NCBI RefSeq assembly: GCF_031457805.1
Contig: NZ_JAVDXI010000009.1
Coordinates: 76,417-140,416, forward strand
Source: Caulobacter sp031457805
Lineage (GTDB): Bacteria > Pseudomonadota > Alphaproteobacteria > Caulobacterales > Caulobacteraceae
Direction of reading: 5' to 3'
Length of the DNA stretch: 64,000 nucleotides
Part shown: positions 24,497 to 33,367 of the stretch, piece after piece
Layout of the letters: every line of letters begins with the position of its first letter
How positions within the stretch are numbered: the first letter of the stretch is position 1
Notes under the pieces: generated by a model
Databases searched by the model: none
What the model saw: only the letters and a program-made list of their open reading frames with translations
What the model was told of the DNA's origin: nothing
Position numbers and translations under genes: made by a program

Positions 24497-25798
24497 ATGA
24501 GCGAGGACGTGAACAAGGCCGAAACGGCGGGGCGGGGCGGCCGCTACCGCTACGTGGTGCTGGCCATGCTGATCCTGGCCTACACTTTCAACTTCCTCGA
24601 CCGGCAGATCCTCGGGATCCTGGCCGGGTCGATCAAGGCCGAGCTGCATCTGACGGACACTCAACTGGGCCTGATGGGCGGCGTGGCGTTCGCCGCGCTC
24701 TACACCACGCTGGGCGTGCCGCTGGCCTGGTTGGCCGACCGAGTCAGCCGCACCTGGATCATGACCGTGGCCCTGACCGTATGGAGCGGCTTTACCGTCG
24801 CCTGCGGGCTTGCCGGCGGCTTCTGGAGTCTGTTCCTGGCGCGCATGGGCGTCGGCGTCGGTGAAGCGGGCGGCGTGGCGCCGGCCTACTCGCTGATTGC
24901 AGACTATTTCCCCAAGGAGCAGCGCGCCCGAGCTTTAGCGGTTTATTCCTTCGGCATCCCGCTCGGCACGGCCCTGGGCGTGCTCTTCGGCGGCCTGATC
25001 GCGGCCTATGTCGACTGGCGCTTCGCCTTCATCGCTGTTGGTTCGGCTGGCGTGCTGCTGGCGCCGATCTTCAAGTGGGTGGTCAAGGATCCGGTGCGCG
25101 GCGGCCTTGACCGCGCGCCCGGCGAGGTCGCGCCCGCCGAACCGCCCAAGGCGCCGGCGTTCGGCAAGGTGCTGGCCACCATCATGCCCAAGCCCAGCTT
25201 CTGGCTGCTGTCGTTCGGCGCGGCCTGTTCGTCGATCTGCGGCTATGGCGTGGCGTTCTGGCTGCCGACCTTCTTCCAGCGCAGTTTCGGGCTCTCGCTG
25301 ACCGACCGCGCGCTGTACTACAGCGCGCTGTCGCTGATCGGCGGCGTGGCGGGCATCTGGCTGGGCGGCGTGCTGGCCGACCGTTTCGGCGCCAAGAACA
25401 AGGCCGCGTACGCCCTGGCGCCGGCCATCTGCTTCCTGGTCGCCCTGCCGTGCTTCCTGCTGGCGATGAACGTCCAGTCGATGGTGGTGGCGTTCCTGCT
25501 GTTCCTGATCCCCACGGGTCTGAACCTGGCCTGGCTGGGTCCCGTGGTGGCGGCGGTGCAGCATCTGGCGCCGGCGTCGATGCGGACGACGACCTCGGCC
25601 CTCTTCCTGCTGATCAACAATCTGCTGGGCCTGGCTGTCGGGCTCTGGTTCTTCGGCTACGTCTCGGACCTGCTCACCCCGCGCTTTGGCGCGGAGTCGA
25701 TGCGGTACGCGCTCTATTACGGGCTCGGCTTCTATGTCCTGGCCGCCGCTCTGCTGATCATCGCCTCACGGCGGCTGCAGAAGGATTGGGCTGAGTAG
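24497..25798 (+). CDS. MFS transporter (Spinster-like)
   Basis: A 433-residue carrier with twelve predicted membrane helices. MFS signatures are YTFNFLDRQILGILAGSIKAEL in helix 1, the loop GVPLAWLADRVSRTW, and VGEAGGVAPAYSLIADYFPKEQRARALAVYSFGIPLG, the pattern of the Spinster-like group. A long central loop (about residues 200-225) separates the halves. It should move a small hydrophobic or organic-anion substrate across the inner membrane. The ATG at 24497 has a GGAGG site. A terminator separates it from the TonB-receptor gene, so it probably has its own promoter. Confidence 0.93.
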   Translation: MSEDVNKAETAGRGGRYRYVVLAMLILAYTFNFLDRQILGILAGSIKAELHLTDTQLGLMGGVAFAALYTTLGVPLAWLADRVSRTWIMTVALTVWSGFTVACGLAGGFWSLFLARMGVGVGEAGGVAPAYSLIADYFPKEQRARALAVYSFGIPLGTALGVLFGGLIAAYVDWRFAFIAVGSAGVLLAPIFKWVVKDPVRGGLDRAPGEVAPAEPPKAPAFGKVLATIMPKPSFWLLSFGAACSSICGYGVAFWLPTFFQRSFGLSLTDRALYYSALSLIGGVAGIWLGGVLADRFGAKNKAAYALAPAICFLVALPCFLLAMNVQSMVVAFLLFLIPTGLNLAWLGPVVAAVQHLAPASMRTTTSALFLLINNLLGLAVGLWFFGYVSDLLTPRFGAESMRYALYYGLGFYVLAAALLIIASRRLQKDWAE

Positions 25799-25842
25799 GC
25801 CCGGGCGGCGCTTGCCGCGACTGTCTGCGGGCGCGACCGCGC

Positions 25843-25860
25843 AATGACAACGTTGCCATT
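25843..25860. promoter_or_regulatory. LacI-family-like operator palindrome
   Basis: AATGACAACGTTGCCATT is an 18-base palindrome with a single mismatched pair and a central CG, the shape of LacI/GalR-family operators. It is 44 bases past the MFS stop and about 240 bases before sucC. No LacI-type gene is in the window. Confidence 0.45.
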
Positions 25861-26030
25861 GTGCAGTCGTCGCCACGCGGCCCGCGCAGCATGGCTTCGC
25901 GAAAGGGTTGGGACCGGTAACAATGTCGCCGCGTCAAGGGCTTCCTTGCCACGCTCGCCTAAACGGGCGGCGACGGTGGCCTACCGGACAAGATAACCGC
26001 GCAAGCCTTCACCTTATCGCCCACACGCGG

Positions 26031-26059
26031 TTGCGCCTGCGAAATAGCGCTCCTATAAC
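26031..26059 (+). promoter_or_regulatory. Candidate promoter of the suc operon
   Basis: TTGCGC (26031-26036) and TATAAC (26054-26059) are separated by 17 bases, the ideal housekeeping spacing. Transcription would begin about 35 bases before the sucC ATG. Confidence 0.5.
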
Positions 26060-26100
26060 CCGGCCACATTTCAGAAAGCCGTCGTCGAGACCGGGCCCTC

Positions 26101-27300
26101 ATGAACATCCACGAACATCAAGCCAAAGCCGTACTCGCCGAGTTCGGCGCCCCCGTGCCGCGCGGTTTCGCCGCGTTCACGCCCGATGAAGCCGCCGCCG
26201 CCGCCGAGAAGCTGGGCGGGCCGGTCTTCGTCGTGAAGAGCCAGATCCACGCCGGTGGCCGTGGCAAGGGCAAGTTCGAGGGCCTGGGCCCTGACGCCAA
26301 GGGCGGCGTCCGCGTCGTCAAGTCGGTCGACGAGGTCCGCTCGAACGCCGAGGAAATGCTGGGCCGCGTCCTTGTGACGCACCAGACCGGCCCGAAGGGC
26401 AAGCAGGTCAACCGCCTCTACATCGAAGAAGGCGCGGCGATCGCCAAGGAATTCTACCTGTCGCTTCTCGTTGACCGCGCCTCGAGCAAGGTCTCGGTGG
26501 TCGCCTCGACCGAAGGCGGCATGGATATCGAAGACGTCGCTCACTCGACGCCCGAGAAGATCCACACCTTCACCATCGACCCGGCGACGGGCGTGTGGCC
26601 GACCCACCAGCGCGCCCTGGCCAAGGCTCTGGGCCTGACCGGCGGTCTGGCCAAGGAAGCCGCCTCGCTGCTGAACCAGCTTTATACGGCGTTCATGGCC
26701 AAGGACATGGCCATGCTGGAGATCAACCCGCTGATCGTGACGGCGGATGATCACCTGCGCGTTCTCGACGCCAAGCTGTCGTTCGACGGCAACAGTCTGT
26801 TCCGTCACCCGGACATCAAGGCGCTGCGCGACGAGACCGAAGAAGACCCCAAGGAAATCGAAGCGTCGAAGTACGACCTGGCCTACATCGCCCTCGACGG
26901 CGAAATCGGCTGCATGGTCAACGGCGCGGGTCTGGCCATGGCCACCATGGACATCATCAAGCTGTACGGCGCCGAGCCGGCCAACTTCCTCGATGTCGGC
27001 GGCGGCGCCAGCAAGGAAAAGGTCACTGCGGCCTTCAAGATCATCACCGCCGATCCGGCCGTCAAAGGCATCCTGGTCAACATCTTCGGCGGCATCATGC
27101 GCTGCGACATCATCGCGGAAGGCGTCATCGCCGCTGTGAAGGAAGTTGGTCTGCAGGTTCCGCTGGTCGTCCGTCTGGAAGGCACCAACGTCGAACTCGG
27201 CAAGAAAATCATCTCGGAAAGCGGCCTGAACGTCATCGCCGCCAACGATCTGTCTGACGGCGCCGAGAAGATCGTCGCCGCTGTGAAGGGCGCCCGCTAA
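26101..27300 (+). CDS. sucC: Succinyl-CoA synthetase beta subunit (ADP/GDP-forming)
   Basis: A 399-residue SucC, the usual length. The ATP-grasp domain starts MNIHEHQAKAVLAEFGAPVPRG and contains KSQIHAGGRGK and the nucleotide-contact region; the CoA-ligase domain holds GAGLAMATMDIIKLYG and NIFGGIMRCDIIAEG. With SucD it converts succinyl-CoA to succinate with substrate-level phosphorylation in the TCA cycle. It opens the sucC-sucD-sucA-sucB-lpd cluster; sucD begins on the base after its stop codon. Confidence 0.98.
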   Translation: MNIHEHQAKAVLAEFGAPVPRGFAAFTPDEAAAAAEKLGGPVFVVKSQIHAGGRGKGKFEGLGPDAKGGVRVVKSVDEVRSNAEEMLGRVLVTHQTGPKGKQVNRLYIEEGAAIAKEFYLSLLVDRASSKVSVVASTEGGMDIEDVAHSTPEKIHTFTIDPATGVWPTHQRALAKALGLTGGLAKEAASLLNQLYTAFMAKDMAMLEINPLIVTADDHLRVLDAKLSFDGNSLFRHPDIKALRDETEEDPKEIEASKYDLAYIALDGEIGCMVNGAGLAMATMDIIKLYGAEPANFLDVGGGASKEKVTAAFKIITADPAVKGILVNIFGGIMRCDIIAEGVIAAVKEVGLQVPLVVRLEGTNVELGKKIISESGLNVIAANDLSDGAEKIVAAVKGAR

Positions 27301-28185
27301 ATGTCGGTTCTGATCGGTTCCCACACCAAGGTCATCTGCCAGGGCATCACCGGCGCTCAAGGCACGTTCCACACCGAGCAGGCCATCGCGTACGGCACGC
27401 AGATGGTCGGTGGCGTCACCCCGGGCAAGGGCGGTCAAACGCACATCGGCCTGCCGGTGTTCGACACCGTCGCCGAAGCCAAGGACCGCACCGGCGCCGA
27501 CGCCTCGGTGATCTATGTCCCGCCGCCCTTCGCGGCCGACTCGATCCTCGAGGCCATTGAAGCCGAGATCCCGCTGATCGTCTGCATCACCGAAGGCATC
27601 CCGGTGCTGGACATGGTCAAGGTCAAGAAGGCCCTGGCCGGCTCCAAGTCGCGCCTGATCGGCCCGAACTGCCCGGGCGTGCTGACGCCCAAGCAGTGCA
27701 AGATCGGCATCATGCCGGGCTCGATCTTCTCGGAAGGCAGCGTCGGCGTTGTGTCGCGTTCGGGCACCCTGACCTACGAAGCGGTGTTCCAGACCACGAA
27801 CGCCGGCCTTGGCCAGACCACGGCCGTCGGCATCGGCGGCGACCCGGTCAAGGGCACCGAGTTCATCGACGTCCTCGAGATGTTCCTGGCCGACGAAGCC
27901 ACCAAGTCGATCGTCATGATCGGTGAAATCGGCGGCTCGGCCGAAGAGGAAGCGGCCCAGTTCCTGAAGGACGAAGCCAAGCGCGGCCGCAAGAAGCCGA
28001 TGGTCGGCTTCATCGCCGGCCGTACGGCTCCTCCCGGCCGTCACATGGGTCACGCCGGCGCCATCGTGTCGGGCGGCAAGGGCGGCGCCGAGGACAAGAT
28101 CGCGGCGATGGAAGAGGCGGGCATCCGCGTCTCGCCGTCGCCGGCCAAGCTGGGCGAGACCCTGCTGGAAGTCCTGAAGGGCTAA
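27301..28185 (+). CDS. sucD: Succinyl-CoA synthetase alpha subunit
   Basis: A 294-residue SucD. The CoA-binding N-terminus VLIGSHTKVICQGITGAQGTFHTEQAIAYGT, the central GPNCPGVLTPKQCKIGIMPG, and the phospho-histidine segment APPGRHMGHAGAIVSGGKG are all present; the conserved His of GHAGAIVSG is phosphorylated during catalysis. Its ATG follows the sucC stop with no spacer, implying coupled translation and one-to-one subunit synthesis. It is followed by a set of hairpins before sucA. Confidence 0.98.
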   Translation: MSVLIGSHTKVICQGITGAQGTFHTEQAIAYGTQMVGGVTPGKGGQTHIGLPVFDTVAEAKDRTGADASVIYVPPPFAADSILEAIEAEIPLIVCITEGIPVLDMVKVKKALAGSKSRLIGPNCPGVLTPKQCKIGIMPGSIFSEGSVGVVSRSGTLTYEAVFQTTNAGLGQTTAVGIGGDPVKGTEFIDVLEMFLADEATKSIVMIGEIGGSAEEEAAQFLKDEAKRGRKKPMVGFIAGRTAPPGRHMGHAGAIVSGGKGGAEDKIAAMEEAGIRVSPSPAKLGETLLEVLKG

Positions 28186-28213
28186 ACTAGACACCGAGAC
28201 CCCGCCTCGCGCG

Positions 28214-28296
28214 GGGCCCAGGTTTTTTGCGACCGCCAGTCGACGATCCGAAAAAATCACCTGGGCCCCCGCTAAGCGACGGGCGCCCAGGTGATT
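28214..28296 (+). promoter_or_regulatory. Three-arm alternative hairpin between sucD and sucA
   Basis: Arm A (28214-28228, GGGCCCAGGT then Ts), arm B (28251-28268, As then TCACCTGGGCCC) and arm C (28285-28296, GCCCAGGTGATT) share complementarity: B can pair with A or perfectly (12 bases) with C, but not both. A GC stem directly before A (CCCCGC/GCGGGG) with following Ts looks like a terminator. The layout could be an attenuator controlling read-through into sucA, or a mobile extragenic palindrome. Confidence 0.55.
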
Positions 28297-28363
28297 GAGA
28301 GACTATATTTACGGGCTGTGCGGTAGCGCTCCCGTAAGCAGCGGATCTGAAGGCGACAAATCC

Positions 28364-31327
28364 ATGGCGGACGACGCAGGCATCATCAACCAGGTCTTGA
28401 CCGAGACCAGCTTCCTCTACGGCGCCAATGCGGCGTTCGTGGAAGATCTCTACGCCCAGTGGGCGGAGAACCCCGCCTCGGTCGAGCCCTCGTGGAACGC
28501 CTTCTTCGCCAGCCTGCAGGAACAGGCCGACCAGGTTAAGCGCGCGGCGCAGGACCCGGCCTGGACCCCGAAGAAAGTGGCCACCGTCCGTCCGGACTGG
28601 CTGTCGGCCCTGGACGGCCAGTGGGCCACCGTCGCGCCCGCCGTCGAGGCCAAGGTCTCCAAGGCCATCGAAGCCAAGGCGCCCGGCGCCAACGCCGAAG
28701 CTGTCCGCGCCGCCACGCTGGACAGCCTGCGCGCCATCATGATGATCCGCGCCTACCGGATGCGGGGGCACCTGGCCGCGAACCTTGACCCTCTGGGCCT
28801 GGATCCGCCCAAGGACGCCAGCGAGCTGGACCCGGCGTCTTACGGCTTCTCGGAAGCCGACTACGACCGTCCGATCTTCCTCGATTACGTGCTGGGCCTG
28901 GAGACGGCCACGGTCCGCGAAATCCTGTCGATCGTCCGCCGCACCTACTGTGGCAATGTCGGCGTGCAGTACATGCACATCTCCGACCCGGCCGAGAAGG
29001 CCTGGCTGCAGGAGCGCATCGAAGGGCGCGACAAGGAAATCACCTTCTCCAAGGAGGGCAAGGTCGCCATCCTGAAGAAGCTGATCGAGGCCGAGGGCTT
29101 CGAGAAGTTCCTGCACAAGCGCTTCCCCGGCACCAAGCGTTTCGGCCTGGACGGCGGCGAGGCCATGGTTCCGGCGCTGGAGCAGATCATCAAGCGCGGC
29201 GGCGCGCTGGGCGTGAAGGACATCGTCCTGGGCATGCCGCACCGCGGCCGCCTGAACGTGTTGGCCGCCGTGATGGGCAAGCCCTACCACGTGATCTTCC
29301 ACGAGTTCCAAGGCGGCTCGTCGGTCCCCTCGGACGTCGAGGGCTCGGGCGACGTGAAGTATCACATGGGCGCCTCGTCGGACCGTGAGTTCGACGACAA
29401 CAAGGTCCACCTGTCGCTCACCGCCAACCCGTCGCACCTGGAAATCGTCAACCCGGTGGTGATCGGCAAGGCCCGCGCCAAGCAGGCCTTCACCCTGCGC
29501 GAGCAGCCGGACGCCGGCCGCGGCCACGTCCTGCCGCTGCTGCTGCACGGCGACGCCGCCTTCGCTGGTCAGGGTGTGGTGGCCGAGTGCTTCACCCTGT
29601 CGGGCCTGAAGGGCTACCGCACGGGCGGCACCATCCACTTCATCGTCAACAACCAGATCGGTTTCACCACCAGCCCGCGCTACTCGCGCAGCTCGCCGTA
29701 TCCGAGCGACATGGCGCTGATGGTCGAGGCCCCGATCTTCCACGTGAACGGCGACGATCCCGAAGCCGTCGTCTTCGCCGCCAAGGTCGCGACCGAGTAC
29801 CGCCAGAAGTTCGGCAAGGACGTGGTCATCGACATGGTCTGCTACCGTCGCTTCGGTCACAACGAAGGCGACGATCCGACCATGACGTCGCCGATCATGT
29901 ACGCGAAGATCAAGGGTCATCCCCCGACGCGCGAACTGTATTCCAACCGCCTGATCGCCGAGGGCGTGATCACCCAGGCCGACAGCGACGGCTGGGTGCT
30001 GGAGTTCGAAAAGTTCCTCGACGCCGAGTTTGACGCCGGCAAGACCTATAAGCCCAACAAGGCCGACTGGCTGGACGGCAAGTGGGCGGGCCTGACCCTG
30101 CCGGGCGACGAAGACCGTCGCGGCAAGACGGCCTTCCCCGAAACGCGTCTGCGCGAACTGGGCCGCCAGATCACCACGATCCCCGAGCGCATCGACGCTC
30201 ACAAGACCGTGCGCCGCGCCATCGAGAACCGTCGCGACGCGTTCGAGAAGGGCGAAGGCATCGACTGGGGCGCGGCCGAGCACCTGGCCTTCGCCACCCT
30301 GCTGGACGAAGGCATTCCGGTCCGCTTGTCGGGTCAGGACTCGGTCCGCGGCACGTTCACCCAGCGCCATTCGGACATCATCGACCAGAAGACCGAAGAG
30401 CACTACACGCCGCTCAACAACATCCGGCCTGGCCAGGCGCACTATGAAGTGATCGATTCGGCCCTGTCGGAAGAGGCGGTGCTGGGCTTCGAGTACGGCT
30501 TCTCGCTGGCCGATCCGAACACCCTGACCCTGTGGGAAGGCCAGTTCGGCGACTTCGTGAACGGCGCCCAGGTGGTGATCGACCAGTTCATCAGCTCGGG
30601 CGAGCGCAAGTGGCTGCGGATGAGCGGCCTCGTGATGCTGCTCCCGCACGGCTATGAGGGGCAAGGCCCCGAGCACAGCTCGGCGCGTCTTGAGCGCTTC
30701 CTGCAGTCGTGCGCGGAAGACAACATGCAGGTCGTCAACTGCACGACGCCGGCCAACTACTTCCACGCCCTGCGTCGCCAGATGCACCGCGAGTTCCGCA
30801 AGCCGCTGATCGTGATGGCGCCCAAGAGCCTGCTGCGCCACAAGCGCGCCGTCTCGAACCTTTCGGACTTCACCGAGGGCTCGGCCTTCCACCGCGTGAT
30901 GGTGGACGGCGCCGAAGCGGGCTGTGACGTCGGCGGGATCACGCTGAAGAGCGACGATCAGATCAAGCGTGTCATCGTCTGCTCGGGCAAGGTCTATTTC
31001 GACCTCGTCGACCAGCGAGCCAAGCTGGGCCGCGACGACGTCTATCTGCTGCGCCTGGAACAGTTCTATCCGTGGCCGATGAAGTCGCTCATGAATGTGC
31101 TGGGACGCTTCAAGAACGCCGACCTGATCTGGTGTCAGGAAGAGCCCCGGAACATGGGCGGCTGGACGTTCGTTGATCCGTGGCTGGAGCTGACCCTCGA
31201 CAAGCTGGACATCAAGGCCAAGCGCGCCAAGTACGTCGGCCGTCCGGCCTCGGCCTCGACCGCCGCCGGCCTGATGAGCCGCCACCTGAAAGAGCTTGAA
31301 ACCTTCCTCAACGAGGCCTTCGCGTAA
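28364..31327 (+). CDS. sucA: 2-oxoglutarate dehydrogenase E1 component
   Basis: A 987-residue thiamine-diphosphate enzyme, the family length. The N-terminal segment SFLYGANAAFVEDLYAQWAENP is the conserved E2-contacting region. The ThDP motif region lies around GMPHRGRLNVLAAVMGKP and the later GRFGHNEGDD-type segment appears as RRFGHNEGDDPTMT. It decarboxylates 2-oxoglutarate and transfers the succinyl group to lipoyl-SucB. The ATG at 28364 follows GAAGG; upstream frame-compatible starts in the hairpin area are unlikely. It precedes sucB after 59 bases. Confidence 0.98.
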   Translation: MADDAGIINQVLTETSFLYGANAAFVEDLYAQWAENPASVEPSWNAFFASLQEQADQVKRAAQDPAWTPKKVATVRPDWLSALDGQWATVAPAVEAKVSKAIEAKAPGANAEAVRAATLDSLRAIMMIRAYRMRGHLAANLDPLGLDPPKDASELDPASYGFSEADYDRPIFLDYVLGLETATVREILSIVRRTYCGNVGVQYMHISDPAEKAWLQERIEGRDKEITFSKEGKVAILKKLIEAEGFEKFLHKRFPGTKRFGLDGGEAMVPALEQIIKRGGALGVKDIVLGMPHRGRLNVLAAVMGKPYHVIFHEFQGGSSVPSDVEGSGDVKYHMGASSDREFDDNKVHLSLTANPSHLEIVNPVVIGKARAKQAFTLREQPDAGRGHVLPLLLHGDAAFAGQGVVAECFTLSGLKGYRTGGTIHFIVNNQIGFTTSPRYSRSSPYPSDMALMVEAPIFHVNGDDPEAVVFAAKVATEYRQKFGKDVVIDMVCYRRFGHNEGDDPTMTSPIMYAKIKGHPPTRELYSNRLIAEGVITQADSDGWVLEFEKFLDAEFDAGKTYKPNKADWLDGKWAGLTLPGDEDRRGKTAFPETRLRELGRQITTIPERIDAHKTVRRAIENRRDAFEKGEGIDWGAAEHLAFATLLDEGIPVRLSGQDSVRGTFTQRHSDIIDQKTEEHYTPLNNIRPGQAHYEVIDSALSEEAVLGFEYGFSLADPNTLTLWEGQFGDFVNGAQVVIDQFISSGERKWLRMSGLVMLLPHGYEGQGPEHSSARLERFLQSCAEDNMQVVNCTTPANYFHALRRQMHREFRKPLIVMAPKSLLRHKRAVSNLSDFTEGSAFHRVMVDGAEAGCDVGGITLKSDDQIKRVIVCSGKVYFDLVDQRAKLGRDDVYLLRLEQFYPWPMKSLMNVLGRFKNADLIWCQEEPRNMGGWTFVDPWLELTLDKLDIKAKRAKYVGRPASASTAAGLMSRHLKELETFLNEAFA

Positions 31328-31386
31328 GCGAGGGGCTCGCACCCAACAAACCCGCCGGACCAAGCAAGAGAGACTCGGAAAGCCCC

Positions 31387-32604
31387 ATGGCCGACATCAA
31401 TACGCCCGCCCTCGGCGAATCCGTCACCGAAGCCACGGTGGCGCGCTGGACCAAGAAGGTCGGTGAGGCCGTGAAGAAGGACGAGATCCTCGTCGAGCTG
31501 GAAACCGACAAGGTTTCGCTCGAAGTGGCCTCGCCCGCCGACGGCGTGCTGTCGGCCATCGGCGCCGAGGAAGGCGCGACGGTCGTTCCGGGCACGGTGC
31601 TGGGCGTCGTGACGGAAGGCGCCACCGCTTCGGCCGCGCCCGCCGCAGCCCCGGCTCCGAAGGCGGAAGCGCCCAAGCCGGCGCCGGCTCCGGCCGCCGC
31701 CCCTGCCCCGGCTGCTGCGCCCGCCGCCGCGCCGGTCAGCCCGGCCCCGGCCCGCATCGCTGCGGAGTCCGGTCTGGATCTCTCGAAGGTCGCCGGCACC
31801 GGCAAGGACGGCCGCGTGACCAAGGGTGACGCGCTCGCCGCCCTGGAAGCCCGCGCCGCCGCGCCGGCCCCAGCCGCCGCCGCTGCCGCGCCGCGCGCCC
31901 TGCACGAGCGCGAAGAGCGCGTGAAGATGACGCGCCTGCGTCAGACGATCGCTCGTCGCCTGAAGGAAGCCCAGAACACCGCCGCCATGCTGACGACCTT
32001 CAACGAGGTCGACATGAGCGCCGTCATGGCTCTGCGCGCCCAGTACAAGGACGTCTTCGAAAAGCAGCACGGCGTGAAGCTGGGCTTCATGTCGTTCTTC
32101 GTGAAGGCCTGCGTGGCCGCTCTGAAGGCAATCCCGGACGTCAACGCCGAGATCGACGGCCAGGACGTCATCTACAAGAACCACTATGACATCGGCGTCG
32201 CCGTCGGCACCGACAAGGGCCTGGTGGTTCCGGTCGTCCGTGACGCCGACGCCCTGAACCTGGCCGGCATCGAGAAGACCATCGGCGACCTCGGCAAGCG
32301 CGCCCGCAACGGCCAGCTGGCCATCGAGGACATGCAGGGCGGCACCTTCACGATCACCAACGGCGGCATCTACGGTTCGCTGATGTCGACCCCGATCCTG
32401 AACGCGCCGCAGTCGGGCATCCTGGGCATGCACGCCATCAAGGAACGCCCGATGGTCATCAACGGCAAGATCGAGATCCGCCCGATGATGTACCTGGCCC
32501 TTTCCTACGATCACCGCATCGTCGACGGCGCCGGCGCCGTGACTTTCCTGGTGAAGGTCAAGGAAGCCATCGAAGACCCGCAGCGCCTGCTGCTGGAGCT
32601 CTAG
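31387..32604 (+). CDS. sucB: 2-oxoglutarate dehydrogenase E2, dihydrolipoamide succinyltransferase
   Basis: A 405-residue E2. Domains in order are one lipoyl domain (residues about 1-75, lipoylated Lys in ELETDKVSLEVAS), an Ala/Pro-rich swinging linker, a peripheral-subunit-binding domain (ARIAAESGLDLSKVAGTGKDGRVTKGD, about 121-150), a second linker, and the catalytic core ending with SYDHRIVDGAGAV, which contains the catalytic His and Asp. It forms the multimeric core of the complex with SucA and Lpd. Confidence 0.98.
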   Translation: MADINTPALGESVTEATVARWTKKVGEAVKKDEILVELETDKVSLEVASPADGVLSAIGAEEGATVVPGTVLGVVTEGATASAAPAAAPAPKAEAPKPAPAPAAAPAPAAAPAAAPVSPAPARIAAESGLDLSKVAGTGKDGRVTKGDALAALEARAAAPAPAAAAAAPRALHEREERVKMTRLRQTIARRLKEAQNTAAMLTTFNEVDMSAVMALRAQYKDVFEKQHGVKLGFMSFFVKACVAALKAIPDVNAEIDGQDVIYKNHYDIGVAVGTDKGLVVPVVRDADALNLAGIEKTIGDLGKRARNGQLAIEDMQGGTFTITNGGIYGSLMSTPILNAPQSGILGMHAIKERPMVINGKIEIRPMMYLALSYDHRIVDGAGAVTFLVKVKEAIEDPQRLLLEL

Positions 32605-32641
32605 GCTTCACGAGAAGCCTCCAAGGCCTCTTTGCAATCGC

Positions 32642-32666
32642 GGCCCCGACGTCCTACGTCGGGGCC
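32642..32666 (+). terminator. Hairpin after sucB
   Basis: An 11-base stem GGCCCCGACGT/ACGTCGGGGCC with loop CCT lies about 40 bases past the sucB stop. Only a weak T run (GCATTTC) follows, so termination may be partial. Confidence 0.55.
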
Positions 32667-32691
32667 GTTCGCATTTCTGGGACCCCTCACG

Positions 32692-33036
32692 ATGGCCAAG
32701 GACACGCTCTATCTCCTCAAGCCGCACTTCGAGAAGGACGGCGCTCAGCGCTTCTGCCCCGACTGCGCGATGATGGAGGGCTATCTGGCGACCTATCCGG
32801 CGCTGCGCGACACGCTGGACATCGTCTATGTCGACTACGCCCGTCCCCGCGCGGCCCTCGTCGAGCGGCTCGGCGAAGGCCACCAGAACGCTCCGACCCT
32901 CATCCTGGCCCAGCCCGCTCCGGACGCTGGCCCGCACGGCGAGATTCAGTTTGCGGAGGGTCTGTCCTTTCTGAGCGATGCTCGGCCCATCACGCGATGG
33001 TTGGCGCACCGTCACGGTCTGGCGTCGCCGTTGTGA
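32692..33036 (+). CDS. DUF3088 thioredoxin-fold protein
   Basis: A 114-residue small soluble protein, MAKDTLYLLKPHFEKDGAQRFCPDCAMMEGYLATYP..., matching DUF3088. A CPDC motif near residue 23 and the alternating beta/alpha pattern suggest a thioredoxin-like fold, perhaps a redox or metal site. It lies between sucB and vapBC with its own gap, so its link to the suc genes is by position only. The function is unknown; it is common next to unrelated genes in proteobacteria. Confidence 0.85.
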   Translation: MAKDTLYLLKPHFEKDGAQRFCPDCAMMEGYLATYPALRDTLDIVYVDYARPRAALVERLGEGHQNAPTLILAQPAPDAGPHGEIQFAEGLSFLSDARPITRWLAHRHGLASPL

Positions 33037-33064
33037 TATGATTGATGACGGCCGGCAGATGATG

Positions 33065-33083
33065 TATCTACACTTTGTAGATA
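33065..33083. promoter_or_regulatory. Probable vapBC autoregulatory operator
   Basis: A perfect inverted repeat TATCTACA-CTT-TGTAGATA lies directly before the antitoxin start, the usual place and form of VapB operator sites. An ATG at 33083 begins on its last base, which argues for the start at 33095. Confidence 0.7.
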
Positions 33084-33094
33084 TGGATCAGCCG

Positions 33095-33367
33095 ATGGCC
33101 AAGATCGACGTCGAACCCGTCCGCGCAAAGCTGTTCACCCATGGTGGCAGCCAAGCCGTGCGCTTGCCGAAAGCCTTTCGGTTTGACGGCGCCGAGGTCA
33201 CCGTCAGGCGCGAGGGTGATGCCGTCATTTTGGAGCCCGCGCCTCCAAAGCCTCTCCGCACACGAGCCGAACTGGAGGCCATGTTCGAGCGCATTCGCGC
33301 TCTGGGCGGCGCTGATTTCCCCGATCGTGAGCAGCCGCCCCAGCAAGAGCGTGACTTCGACTGGTGA
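33095..33367 (+). CDS. vapB: VapB-type antitoxin (AbrB/SpoVT fold)
   Basis: A 90-residue antitoxin with the AbrB swapped-hairpin motif AKLFTHGGSQAVRLPKAFRFDGAEVTVRREGDAVILEP (residues about 10-47). The C-terminal half (RTRAELEAMFERIRALGGADFPDREQPPQQERDFDW) would wrap the VapC toxin. Start choice: ATG at 33095 rather than 33083, which lies inside the operator. VapC begins with a four-base overlap, the standard coupled arrangement. VapB binds the palindrome upstream to repress the pair. Confidence 0.92.
   Translation: MAKIDVEPVRAKLFTHGGSQAVRLPKAFRFDGAEVTVRREGDAVILEPAPPKPLRTRAELEAMFERIRALGGADFPDREQPPQQERDFDW

Larger units (their letters stand above)
25799..26100. other. Regulatory gap upstream of sucC
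   Basis: About 300 bases without a credible gene. It holds a palindrome at 25843-25860 and a sigma70-type promoter candidate at 26031-26059, each listed separately. I see no hairpin strong enough to be the MFS gene's terminator. Confidence 0.6.

Noticed and set aside
28187..31363. Open frame of over 1000 codons on the minus strand opposite sucA
   Set aside because: It is antisense to a clearly recognisable sucA, rich in His, Val and Asp with no domain, a typical GC artefact.
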